The position numbers and the translations under genes were made by a program. This document shows, piece by piece, positions 32,229 through 43,420 of a stretch of DNA of 64,000 nucleotides. This DNA is from Dipteris shenzhenensis. Taxonomy: Eukaryota; Polypodiophyta; Polypodiopsida; Gleicheniales. Positions within the stretch are counted from its first letter, which is position 1, and the number at the start of each line of letters is the position of its first letter. The notes under the pieces were generated by a model, which ran no database searches, was not told the DNA's origin, and saw nothing but the letters and a program-made list of their open reading frames with translations. The stretch lies in assembly GCA_047967505.1 (NCBI GenBank), contig CM106540.1. One strand, written 5' to 3'.

Positions 32229-33689
32229 TTCATTTCTCCTTTGGCCACCACATAGGCATGATGGCCTATTACAGTGACTTGACAAGTTCTATGTGGGGGA
32301 TTGGGTGATGCATAGAGGAGGAACCATGTGTATTTTGGTAGGTATGTGGGGGATTGGGTGATGCATAAAGGAGGAGCCAAGGATATTTTGATAGGTATGA
32401 TGATGCTACTTCAATCCCAATTCGTGCTGTACCTAGAGTAGCCTCATTGTGGACCAAAAAGGGGTCCTAATTCTTGATGCTTTGCTTTAGGAGGAGGAGG
32501 TATAGTAGGACTTAACAAAGATTGGTAATAGCCAAAGGGGAGCCAAAGAGCCCTCCTATCACCTGGGTGGTAGATGAGACCTAGAGGAGTAGTGAGGAGC
32601 TCCAGCCTTAGGATCTTCATCAGCAGCATCACTCTCTCTAGGAGCACAAGACAGCATGAGATGGGATCTAGCTTCCATATAGAGCAACTAAAAGAGTGGG
32701 ACCTAGTCTCACAATGGCTCACAGGCCATTATGAGTGTGCAAGGCTCGACCTTTAGGCTACAAGTATATGTCAGACTAATCATATCTAGTGAGCACATTG
32801 GGTACAATAATGAGACAAGATGACCAAGAAATTTTTCAAACACTGGCCCCAATTCCATAAGGGCACAGCTTCAGTGCTAGATGCAAGTAGGTTGTTGTAC
32901 ATAGACCCACAAGAGATCCTAAACATGACCATATACCTCTATCAATGGTTTTTCTAGTTCAAGGAGGAGTCACCCTAGGTCCTTAAATAGGGGTAGAAAT
33001 AATTTTACAATGGAAAACTTATAAGCTTAAATAGGGTATTTATTATCCATGAGGAAACCTTGAATAGGGGTTTTTTGTAAGATTATCCAAGCAAGTGACA
33101 TGACCCTTTTATAAGAAGTGAACCCCTCGGGGCAAGGAGTGTATTAGGATCGGAACCATCATACACCCTTTTTCAATTATATACAATTTATGCAGGCTTT
33201 GACTATATATGCATATGCTACTGCAGTTTGATGTTGTGTACAAAAATATTGAAAAACACTTTTAATTTATATATGTGGGTAATATTGAATATCATCTTTC
33301 CCAAAAGAGCCAAACTAGTATAAATTTTGCTATTATTTAATTCACATGAAAAAAATAGAAAAAGAAATATTCAAATGCATTTATGTATAATTTTAAGCTG
33401 CAAGGTATCAATAAGTAGTGCAATCACAAAGACAAACCATTTTAGAGACTTCCTCAAAGCCCTCCCTCTCCACCCCCCCATGTTTATCCAACTCCCTCTT
33501 CAAATGACCCCTAGACACACATATTTCTAACCCCCCCCATCCTCTCCCCAAGCCACAAAGAAACCTCTTGACCCCTAACTTATAAGCTTAAGCCACACCT
33601 TCCAAAAAAAACCCTCCCTTACACTCACGTGACAATCCGCTTCTCCTTGCAGCCCAATGAGCCCATATCCCAATAGTGGTCTCTTAGAG
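32229..33689. other. Spacer with a small tandem duplication
   Basis: A 53-bp unit (ATGTGGGGGATTGGGTGATG) is duplicated at 32291-32343 and 32344-32398. A sequence near 33010-33080 (CTTATAAGCTTAAATAGGG) recurs at 38322-38392, suggesting a dispersed repeat. No gene is seen. Confidence 0.5.
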
Positions 33690-35700
33690 TAGAGTAGACA
33701 GGTGGAGATGCCTTTCACTAATGATGAGCTCTTGGAGGCCCTTCCTCCTCACCCTTCCTCTCAAAAGTTCCCTTGGGAGGATAGATTATAGCGACCTTCT
33801 TAAGGTGCTTTTTGGAACACACTCACACCTTGCTTTAGTTGGCTTTTCAAGAGATTTTTACTTTGGATCTCTTCCATCCTTGAACCAAGGTTGGATTTGT
33901 TTGATCCCAAAGGAGGTGGATATGTCTAGATAGCGCTTACTTGAGCTTGTGCTTGTAGCCCCACCTTGTAAATATCATCCATGACATGCAAAAAAGTTTT
34001 ATTCAAGAATGCAGCATCCTAGAGACTATCTTCCCTTGTGGGATGTAGTTGATTAGGCCGAGGAGTCATAGCCTATCATAATCCTTCTTTTAGATTTCAA
34101 GAAGGCTATTGATAGGGTGGATTGGTCTTTTTTGGAGGGCACTATGCAAAGGTTGGGCTTCTCATAGATAGATGCATTCGAGGGGATTTGATTATGTATG
34201 TAGGAAGTGCCAGTTAAATGCTCATTGATGATCACACAAGGGAGGCCTTTGCTCCTTCTCACTCAATTCATCAAGGTTTCCCCCTTGCTACCTTCCTCTT
34301 TCTCTTCGTGGCAAAGGCTTTGGGTTACTTTCTATGCTCTTAGCAAGGATCATGCCTCACTAGGATGTGGCTATGAATTTGTCAAGAGGGCCGCTACTAA
34401 ACTCAAAGTTTGTAGATAACCCGATAATCTTTCTCGAGGGAACAATGAAGAGCCTAGAGGGGGTCTTGGGAGCCCAAAAGATTTATTGTTTGGCCTCAAG
34501 GTGCAAAATAAATGATATCAGTTTGGTTTCTACATAGTGACTGAAGAAGTTCATGAGATTTAGGATTGGGGGGCTACACTTGGCTTTTAGTGGATTCTGC
34601 ATGGCCACATCGCAAGATACTTAAGTTGTTAGGTAGGCATTGGTATTTCAATAAAGTAATAGATTGCCCCAATGCTACATAGTGTGCTACATAAGATTTT
34701 GTATTGGAGCTTAACCAAAATCTCTCTTAACACATAGGGCCCTTATGGATAATCAAGTCCTCCTAGCTATGACTTGATATGTAGCCTCTTATTGGTGCTT
34801 TTGTAAAGGTTGTATGGGTCAACTTGGGCACCTATAGGGTCAATCTCTTACAGGTAATTTTAGATGGCATGAGGAACACTAGAACTAGGGTTGCTTGGCA
34901 GATGGTGACCCTACCCTAGGCATAGAGAGGACTTGGAATCATTCATCACAAGATGTAGAGAAGAGCCCTTTTGGGAAAGCTAGTGGTATGTGGTCTTACC
35001 TCAAGCTCTGAGCCTTAGAACCTCTTACTTCAGCAAGGGCTTCTTAGGAACATCTCCATATAGGAGGTCACTGATGATAGCAATCACACAAGTGGATTTT
35101 TTTATAGTCTACCCTCATAGGGAAGGGCTCCCCCTTGATGGGGAGCCTCAATAGGTTTTGGTATCGAAGAACTCGTTTGGTCCAATCCAAGGTGTCAAGA
35201 GGAGTTCAAGCCACTCATATGGCATCCAGAGATTCACGACTATGAGGTATTCATGCTAAGGTAGAGGACATACATTAGATGGGATGACCCAAACAATTCT
35301 TCTGGGGCTTAGTCTCACCTTCCCACAGAGACAAAGGCTTGAGGTTGGGTAGTCCTCTCTAATCTAAGGGGTGTGGGCACCCATATGGTAGAGATCAGTG
35401 ATACAATCCTAGCCTTATGGTAGGAGGGACGACACAACATCTTGGACAGCCTTGTAGGTATGGCCAATTTTCTAGGACCAAGGTGCCCCTCAAGATTTAG
35501 TATTTGGAGTAGTTCTTTGGATCCTATCAATGCAAACAATAGACAGTGGGAACTAGAGGTATTCTTCAACCGAATACTATGGAGGCATTTGGTTTGGCAA
35601 GATTCTAGACTCGGTTGCATTAGAAAATGATGCTTTGGGGCCTTTTAGGTTAGAAAAAAAATAGAGATCCTCCAATGAGAGAGAGGCCAACCATACAGTG
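33690..35700 (+). pseudogene. L1-like LINE reverse transcriptase relic
   Basis: The plus strand reads TNDELLEAL-like at about 33717, WICLIPKEVDMSR near 33893-33930 (L1 RT finger motif), then IIILLLDFKKAIDRVDWSFL at 34079-34138, equivalent to block A with the catalytic Asp, EGTMQRLGFS, and downstream remnants of the palm with frameshifts. After 35200 a segment (SLVGMANFLGPRCPSR at 35442) appears to be the linker between RT and the zinc-binding end. Stops are frequent. The block C YADD box was not recognised. Confidence 0.72.
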
Positions 35701-35812
35701 GAAATGCTTTTTTTTTTACTAGACTTTCTCTCTCTAGAGACAATCAACACACTCACATTTTAAAGTTTTTGCTCTTGTTTTTTGATGTATCATAAATGCT
35801 ATACCAAATCCC

Positions 35813-36312
35813 AAAACAGATAAACTAACACTTTGAAGTTCCCTCCAGCATTTTTTAACGTGTCATAAATGCTACATCCAAGGAACCATATGGATTTCTA
35901 CTATTTTGGTGTAAAATGTGGTGGTTTTGGCATCACCATTGTGTCTTGAGAAGAGGCAGAAACCCCCAAAATGACTATTGAATTGCTCAATTTGGCCTCT
36001 CAGAAGGGTCAAAATGACCAAAACATGCGCTTGATAAGAAAGTGACTAGGGCCAAGTGCCCAAATTGCTTTCTTCAGCATTTTCCTGTTAGGCTCTTGTT
36101 TTGGTCGTTTTGACCCATTTGAGAGGCCAAATTTAGTGATTCAAAAGTCATTTTGATGGTTTTCACCTACTCTAGACACAATGTGATGGTAAAACCACCA
36201 AATTCCATACCAAGATAGAGAAATCCATTTGGTTCATTGAATGTAGCATTTATGACACACTAAAAAACAGTCGAGTGGGAACTTCAAAATGTCAGTTTAT
36301 CTTTTTTGTGAT
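35813..36312. mobile_element. Foldback/MITE-like element with about 220-bp inverted arms
   Basis: AGATAAACTRACA starts the left arm at 35817, and its reverse complement closes the right arm near 36307. Along both arms GAAGTTCCC, GTCATAAATGCTACAT, ATGGATTTCT, GGTGGTTTT, CAAAATGACT and TTTGGCCTCTCA match in mirror order, leaving a loop of about 50 bp around 36035-36085. It has no coding capacity and sits inside the LINE relic. Clear target duplications were not found, so the superfamily is unknown. Confidence 0.85.
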
Positions 36313-36429
36313 GTATACCTCCGATTGAATGCTTGACCATATAAAGTTATGCTTCTCACTCTAGAACTTTTTAATTTGAGCTAAGAAAATAATAAAATCA
36401 TGAATTTCTTATAGGGCCCCAAAATGAGC

Positions 36430-37560
36430 TTTGTTTTTTCCTAATGGGTAGCAGAGGATCAGGGTAGTGGGCCGCTTGTCCAAAGATGGACCACCCAATC
36501 CAATTGCAATACAATAGGAGATGGAACAGTGGCACCCTTAGTTATTGAAGGGCTAGCCTCTAAGGGGCCTCTAAGGAAGATCCAATGGGATCTGAGTGAG
36601 TGGTTTTGGCCCTCACAAGTGGGGCACTCAGACAGGCTGGACAAGGTGCCTTTCTTCTTGTACACGATACCCATTAGTCGATTACTTCAGTTGGAAGTGA
36701 TAGCCTAGACCCCTCCCCCTCAAGGGAGCATCATTGGGCAAGAGGATAAGTTCCTTAGGGGGTTATCTCTATTTTGTTGTAAAGTCTTTGGAGGATAGCC
36801 ACCCCATAGGCTATGAAAGATCTCATATTTCTTCTAGATGGTGGCAAATGGAGGTTTGCCCATTGGCCCTTTGCTAGAGTAGATGCGAGTAGATGGTAAG
36901 TGTCATTGCTTCAAAGACAGGTGTTTTGGACATAATCTTACATTGTCTTTTGGGTTTCCAATAGTGTATGGGTGCCCTTCAGATTGTCACCCACGTGTAG
37001 TGGATACAGTGAGATTTCACTTTGGGGTTGGCAACATGGCTAATGGAGGGGGGTCACGCCTTCTCCATCAATCCATCCTCTCTACCCTATGGGATCTAGG
37101 GCCAATAGATCTTAAGGAAAAAAAGCATAGAATGTGATGCCTTCTTCCCATTGATACCTAGGTTGCCCACTACAATTTTGTGATGGGAGGCCATTAGGTT
37201 CCCTTAGCAGCCACCTTCCTTGCCATTTGGCAAGATATCATTTACACCTTGCATGCCATCTAGGAGTGCAAGACGTCAAGATCTTGAGAAGAAATTGCCA
37301 CAAAAGGTGGGAGTATTTCTATGAGGATCACTGCTTGGAGCACTTATGTTGTCCATTATAGTTTTGTGATGGGATGATATCAGGTATGCCCAGCCACCCT
37401 CGTTGCCACTTGGTAGGATATGATTTACGCCCTACATGCCATCTTGGAGTAGGCATGGAACATGAGACTTCAAGATCTAAAGGAGCGATCTCCAAAAGGT
37501 GAGAGAACTTCTTTAAGGACTAGCCTATAGCATCTTTTATGTCTTTATCGAGACTGTATT
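36430..37560 (+). pseudogene. Probable LINE 3' part with a 190-bp tandem duplication
   Basis: Short frames (FLRGLSLFCCKVFGG near 36755, then a Cys-containing patch GCPSDCHPRVVDTVRFHFG at about 36970) recall the RT zinc-binding end of L1 elements and continue the strand and order of 33690-35700. Two tandem copies of a segment beginning with TTTTGTGATGGGA (about 37175-37345 and 37364-37500) follow. Assignment to the same LINE is inferred; similarity is weak. Confidence 0.4.
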
Positions 37561-37817
37561 ACATAGTGGATAGATAAACCTCCACCCTAGTTGTTAGCCC
37601 TTTCTCTAAATATTCCCTCTATAGTGAGCTAGGTTCTCTAGAATAGGTTGTTCATTTTTATTGCCGTTGTCCTCCTTTTCCCCATATCAGCACCTTTTAA
37701 CTACTAACTTGTATGGTTGTGTTTTCAAGCATCACTTGAGATATCTTTTTCTTGGGAAAAAAAGGATTTGGGAGCCATCTCATGCCATTTTCCCTACCTT
37801 GCCATTTTGACACAACA

Positions 37818-37861
37818 AATTCACACACACACATGCGCACACATATATATATGTATGTGCA

Positions 37862-37892
<31 letters not shown>

Positions 37893-37962
37893 GTATGTAT
37901 GTATGTATGTATGTTTGTTTGTTTGTATGTATGTATGTTTATATGTATGTATGTATATGTAA
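37818..37962. repeat. Palindromic CATA/TATG microsatellite
   Basis: CA repeats lead into a CATA run (37860-37889) directly followed by its complement, a TATG/TTTG run (37890-37960). The halves can pair as one long hairpin. Confidence 0.95.
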
Positions 37963-38391
37963 TCAAAATAGAGTCAATCCCCACCAATTCTACCTGGGGG
38001 ATTCACAGGGGGAAACTTATGATATCACGTGAGTGTACAATAGGGGGTTTTTTTGAAATGAGGCATAAGCTTATACATTAGGGGTGGGGGCCCTTTTTTT
38101 TTCCCCAATATTGAATTTAAGCTAGGGGGACCATGTCATATTTAAGAAGGGGGGACATAATATAGGTTACCTTGGGTAACTAGTCCAAACAAGTTTGATT
38201 TTGTGTATGGTTTTAGATAGTCATAGGGAAGGTAACCTAAATTTGCTTATTGTGTAATCTAAATGCTTGAGAAAGAATGTATATTTAAGGAAAGGGGGGA
38301 ACATAATAGAATATTGGTGGTATCTTATAAGCTTAAATAGGGGTGTTTTATCATCCTATGTGGATCTTAAATAGGGGGTTTTCTTGAAGTT

Positions 38392-39990
38392 CATTACACG
38401 ATTCAAGTTTTAAGTAAGCATGTATTGATAAGGCTAATCTCATCATAGATGCATCCAGAAACACTACTAATCCATCAAAATGAATCCTTATGCACTTTAT
38501 AAGTACCCCATAATAAATGGAAGTCTGGTAGCATATGAGTGTAAGAAGGAACATTGGTACCTATTTTAAACCATTAATGTAGCTATCATAATACAAGTTA
38601 CCCTTTGGAAGTCACCCATTTTCAATCTCTTCCTAGCCAGTTCAATAGCAATTTTTTAGAAAAAAAACCACATTATTTAGAGCCTATCAAACCCGTATAT
38701 TTAAAATCACATTTTAGCTCTTTGAGGGTTTCAAGAACCACTTCGTTCCCCAAAAATCTATTGTATTTACCTTACAAAAGGTCTATATACCTTATATAGC
38801 CAACCATAGGAAAAGCTTTGAAAATAAGGAACAAAGTAAAGGGAAGAAAAGCCAAATATGTGGAAAAATTATTACATGCAAATTCGGCACATTCATAGCC
38901 CATTTGATGCAAGGTCTTTTGCTAGGGACATGATTAAGTCCATTTAAAAGTTACCATCTCAGAGGATTGTACTCAACAGTGCCAAGATCACATGTAGCAA
39001 TATGTTTCGAGCATTTTACTGATAAACTTTAAGAATTTGTAGCATATACCTTGTTTTTTTGTAGTGGCACAAAAAGTATTTTTAGGCAAACAAACAAAGA
39101 TACTCATGTTTTTATGAAACTTCCATGAGAAGAGAAGTCATGAAAATATATAAAATCAAAATAGAGTCAATCCCCACCAATTCTTTTCAAAGCTTTCCCT
39201 ATGATTGGTGATATAAGGTATATAGCCCTCTTGTAAGGTAAATACAATAGATTTTTGGGGGACGATGTGGTTGTTGAAACCCTCAAAGAGCTAAAATGTG
39301 ATTTTTAAATACATGGGTTTAATAGGCTCCTGATAATGCGGTTATTTTGTGCAAAAACTGGCTACTGACCTTGCTAGGAAGAGATTAAATGTGGGTGACT
39401 TCGAAATTATAACCTACATGTATTATGACAACTAACATTAATGGTTCAAAATAGGTACCAATGTTCCTTATTACATTCATATGGTACTAGACTTCCATTC
39501 ATTATGGGGTACTTATAAAGTGCATAAGGATTCATATTGATGGATTACTAGTGTTTTTGGATGCATCTATGATGAGATTAGCCTTATCAATACATGCTTA
39601 CTTAAAACTTGCATCGTGTAATTAAAGAAAAATCAATGTATATGGAGAATGAGTTTTTAATTTGAGAAAGTGTTATGGTCAAGGGAAGAAAAGCCAAATA
39701 TGTGGAAAATGTATTACATGCACAATCTAACACATTCATAGCCCATTTGATGCAAGCTCTTTTGCTAGCGGCATCATTAAGTCCATTTAAAAGCTACCAT
39801 CTTAGAGGATCGTACTCAACAGTGTCAAGATCACATGCAACAATATGTTTCTAGCATTTATTGATAATGTTTAAAAATTTGTAGCATATACCTTGTTTTT
39901 TTGCAGTGGCACAAAAGGTATATTTAGGCAAATAAACACAGATACTCATGTTTTTGTGAAACTTCCTTGAGAATAGAAGTCATGAAAATA
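38392..39990. repeat. Compound repeat: A - B - inverted A - B
   Basis: Segment A (38392-38824) is present as its reverse complement at 39184-39622. The loop segment B (38838-39148) recurs in direct orientation at 39681-39990. Shared landmarks are ATGCATCCA, GCATAAGGATTCAT-like, GACTTCCATT and AATCTATTGTATTTACCTTA for A, and GGGAAGAAAAGCCAAATATG, TTTGATGCAAG and GCATATACCTTGTTTTTTTG for B. Neither carries a recognised gene. A 31-bp sequence beginning AATCAAAATAGAGTCAATCC stands at 37961 and again at 39154, at the junction between B and inverted A. Confidence 0.9.
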
Positions 39991-40449
39991 CTCAAGTTTG
40001 ATTCCAAAATTACATATGCAACATGCATGGCCATCTTAGATTAATACCCTCTAACATAAGGCTATTAAAAGAACATGAATGATGTTTGTATAATCATGCC
40101 CACTTGTACTTTTTCAAAAGAGGAATCCATGTTCCACAAGGGTTCTAGATTGTCGAACCGGATAAGATTAAAAACACACACTTTTAGCTAGGTCATTATT
40201 GTCAATAAAGGAAATACTGGTGAGAATCTACTATGATCATCATCATGTCTTAAGCCAAGGGATCTCATGTCTACTATCAATGCTTATGGATGAGCTAGAG
40301 GGAGGTGATAATTCAATGGCTAGCTATCTCTTTCCATTTTCCTTTTTTAGGAGGATACCATATGAATCAACCACTCTCTAACTCCTACCCCTCCTTATAG
40401 GGGGATTGAACCCACCCCTCTTAGGAGCACCACCGTACCTTCCACCACA
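39991..40449. other. No recognisable gene
   Basis: No motif supports a feature here. Confidence 0.4.
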
Positions 40450-41480
40450 TGAGGAAGGAGCATTTGAACCCCTAGGCTTTCTAGGCTATCCTAGGCTTTT
40501 TGGGATTTAGCCTTTTGACCAAGAACTTGACACCTCTATCATTCAACCCAAGAAATAGGTATGCTTATAAATTCTCCACTACCATTTTTAGACTTCAAAC
40601 CAACCATATCTTGGTAGCACCAAAAAATTCATTGCTTGTTTTGCCACCCAAGTAAATAGGGAAAAAGAGCATCCTTGAAGGAATGAGTACATTTTGATAG
40701 CAAGGCTATCATCTTGTATGAAATTGTGGATATAAATAATGTACTTGACTGCATGGTTGAGCCACATGACTTTATTAGGGCATAGTGCACGTATTGTCCT
40801 ATGACTACATTTTAGATAGAGCCTCATGCAATTCCAAGCATCTAGGACTTTTCTAGGTGGTAGAATACTTTTATGGTGACAATACAACCATGCATGGAAT
40901 TGCAAAAGGATTCCTCAAGCTCACTAAGTTTAAATAGGTTAGGTAGTAGAACATTGTCTACATGTGTTGGCTTACCATCCATGGCAAGGGTTGAAATTTT
41001 CTAATGTAAACTAGCAAAATTGTTAGTCATATTACCAAGTTGTACCTACTTTTGAAAGTGATAGGTGCTTAATACTAAGATTTCTCAATTGCCATAGCTT
41101 ATGGCTAATACATCAATTGTTTCCTCTAATATCCTCCTTGAGATGAGTGGATTTACATTGACATTCCTCCATCTAGTTGATGCATATCTAGCTGTAGGAA
41201 ACTCCTAGATTATTATATCTTCATTTATTTGAGAAAGTGACCCAAAAGAAACTAAAGAATGTACCCTAGAGCTGAAAGGGGTGATAGAGATGTCATGTTT
41301 CTTGCTACTACTACCTTCGTGAGAATATTTTGTATTATGGACATAGTACTAATCGCTCACGTCCTCCTCATTGAGAGTCATAAATGTTCACAACCTTTGC
41401 AGTTATTTTTGGTAATTTTGCAGAGAGTGCCTTGCCTACTGTCTTAACCAACAACTCCCATACATGACGCCAATTTGATT
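40450..41480 (-). pseudogene. Weak Athila/Tat-like gag relic with primer-site-like sequence
   Basis: At 41477-41455 the minus strand reads CAAATTGGCGTCATGTATGG, similar to the TTTGGCGCCGTCTGTGGG sequence found downstream of the 5' LTR of plant Tat/Athila gypsy elements, but with several mismatches. About 550-750 bp further, the minus strand has DDSLAIKMYSFLQ and FTWVAKQAMNFL (around 40720-40610), which recall the K-L-x-LFPFSL...A-x-W segment of gypsy gag. Both signals are weak individually; order and strand agree. Confidence 0.3.
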
Positions 41481-42604
41481 TTACACTAAGTTGAACAAAG
41501 AATAATGCCAATGAGGGTTGGATGAGATCGAACTCTTGAATCTCTATGTATATCCACATAAGTAACAATTGCCAAGAACACTTAGACTCCCATGGCCAAA
41601 GCTGATATGGATCTTTATATCCCATATTTACAAGGTCACCATGACATACATAGTCTATTGGAAATAAGAAGAAAAAGTAATGTTATGTCATGGATGACAC
41701 TAGATGATATAAACCATATCCCTTCTCTATCACCCCGCATTATGTGTGTGTTTGCATGACTAGGAACATGCATATGATGTGTATGCCTGCATGTCTATTG
41801 GCATACCACTTTGTACTTCTACATAAATGGACAATCTTACTCATGAATCATAGAAAAGACAACACGGCTCAAATAGGATTCGATGGTGCAATCTTGCATA
41901 AGAAATTTGTAAAATGCCAAGGAATATCACATTGTCCATTACTATAAATGCAAATGATATTGAAGAAGCTGCACTCATCTATATACATCCACAAAAGGAT
42001 ACGTTAGAACTAAAACCTTTTGGTGTGGAATATTGGCTGCAAAGCAAATCTCCACTGCTAGTTGAGGTTGTAATATCATATGTGTCTACCATAAACCAAG
42101 TTGAATAAGTGACCTTAGTAGGAAAGATGCACATACAAATTGATATTATTGATATATGCTAAAAGAAATGAATGGCAATATATCAAGTGGCATGAGTACA
42201 TGCCCTTATCCCTCACTATCAAAGATCATATACATTGTCATTAGAGAACTCACAAAGTGATTGAAAGAACAATGAACTCTTGGGATGGTATGGTCCTTGA
42301 ACACATAACATCATTAACATTACAATGTGCAACCTCATCTATATGATACGATGTATGAATACATGCTTACAAGTTATTGATGATTGGGACCAGTGATTTG
42401 GGTAAACAATGCTAAGGGAAATGGTGAAACATGGATAGCAATAGATGATTTTGGGCTGAGTGATGATATGACATTGTGACACTAGACCAGATGTTGCCTT
42501 ATACTCTAATGACATTTGATGGTAGCGATGATAGGTATGGCCATATTGATATTGATATGATGTTACCATTGATGTTTTTATGAGACTATGTGGCATTTAG
42601 CTTT
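41481..42604. other. No recognisable gene
   Basis: Could include the LTR of the relic at 40450-41480, but no second copy was found for comparison. Confidence 0.35.
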
Positions 42605-42720
42605 TTAGTATGGGTGTTAACGCTCGTTTAGTAGCTCCTTGCTTGTATCAGGTTTCTCATAGTCTCAAAGACCCATCGGTTTTTTGAAGACTTTAATAGA
42701 CTTTCTTTCTCTCTCTCTCT
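42605..42720 (+). mobile_element. 3' end of a LINE, same family as 21161-23341
   Basis: TTGTATCAGGTTTCTCATAG, GTCTCAAAGACC, CGG and TTTGAAGACTTTAATAGACT followed by TTTC/CT repeats match the last 75-80 bp of the LINE at 21161-23341 in the same orientation. This is a severely 5'-truncated insertion, or the tail of an element whose body is no longer recognisable. Confidence 0.75.
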
Positions 42721-43076
42721 ACAAATCCACATCCAAAGCAGTATAAATATTTATAAAGTTAGAATTTATAGAATGAACTATCTAACTAAAAAAATACTAA
42801 GACTAGGGAAAATAAAGGAAATATCCATTAAGAATTAATAAAGACTCAAAAAACTCAAATAATTAACTATAAGAACATGTACAAGCATGATCCTCAAGAA
42901 GCGATGTTTGTTTAGCCAACACCCATAAGAGCATATCACAAAAGATTTCTTACCTATAAAACCCAAAACAAAAGGTAATCTACTTCGAAACAATCAACCA
43001 CGCTCTTAGACACCTATCTAAAATACGTATGACGAATGTCTAGCTTTACTCCAGTTTTTCAATTGATCAAAGAAGG

Positions 43077-43402
43077 TGTTGAGAGTTGTGGTGCCATGAG
43101 CACTTGTAGAGCAAAGGTATGAGCAAAGGGTAAGCTGCCACATGGCATGGAGGAGATATCCCACATGTGAGCAAGCAAAATGGATGTAAGTACCCTCACC
43201 TATAAAAGGGAGGTTCATTTGAAGTAATATCAATCAAGCACTTTGCACTATCTCAAGATTCTCTTTATGAGTCCAAGCTAATCTATCTTGGAACCTAATT
43301 GACTTGAGATACATGTCATGAGCACTCTCTTCATCATGTTTCCACATAGGTTCCATCCACCTTAGAGAGCTCCATAGATCCTGAGGCACACATGTTTTGT
43401 CA
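43077..43402 (+). repeat. 5' LTR of the young element
   Basis: TG...CA ends. A TATA box (CCTATAAAAGGG) lies at about 43199-43210, giving a U3 of about 120 bp and a start site predicted near 43235. It looks able to drive transcription. Confidence 0.97.
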
Positions 43403-43420
43403 TGGTATCAGAGCATAGGT
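43403..43420 (+). other. Primer-binding site, initiator-Met tRNA type
   Basis: TGGTATCAGAGCATAGGT directly abuts the 5' LTR. The first twelve bases are the canonical sequence complementary to the 3' end of plant initiator-Met tRNA. Confidence 0.96.
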
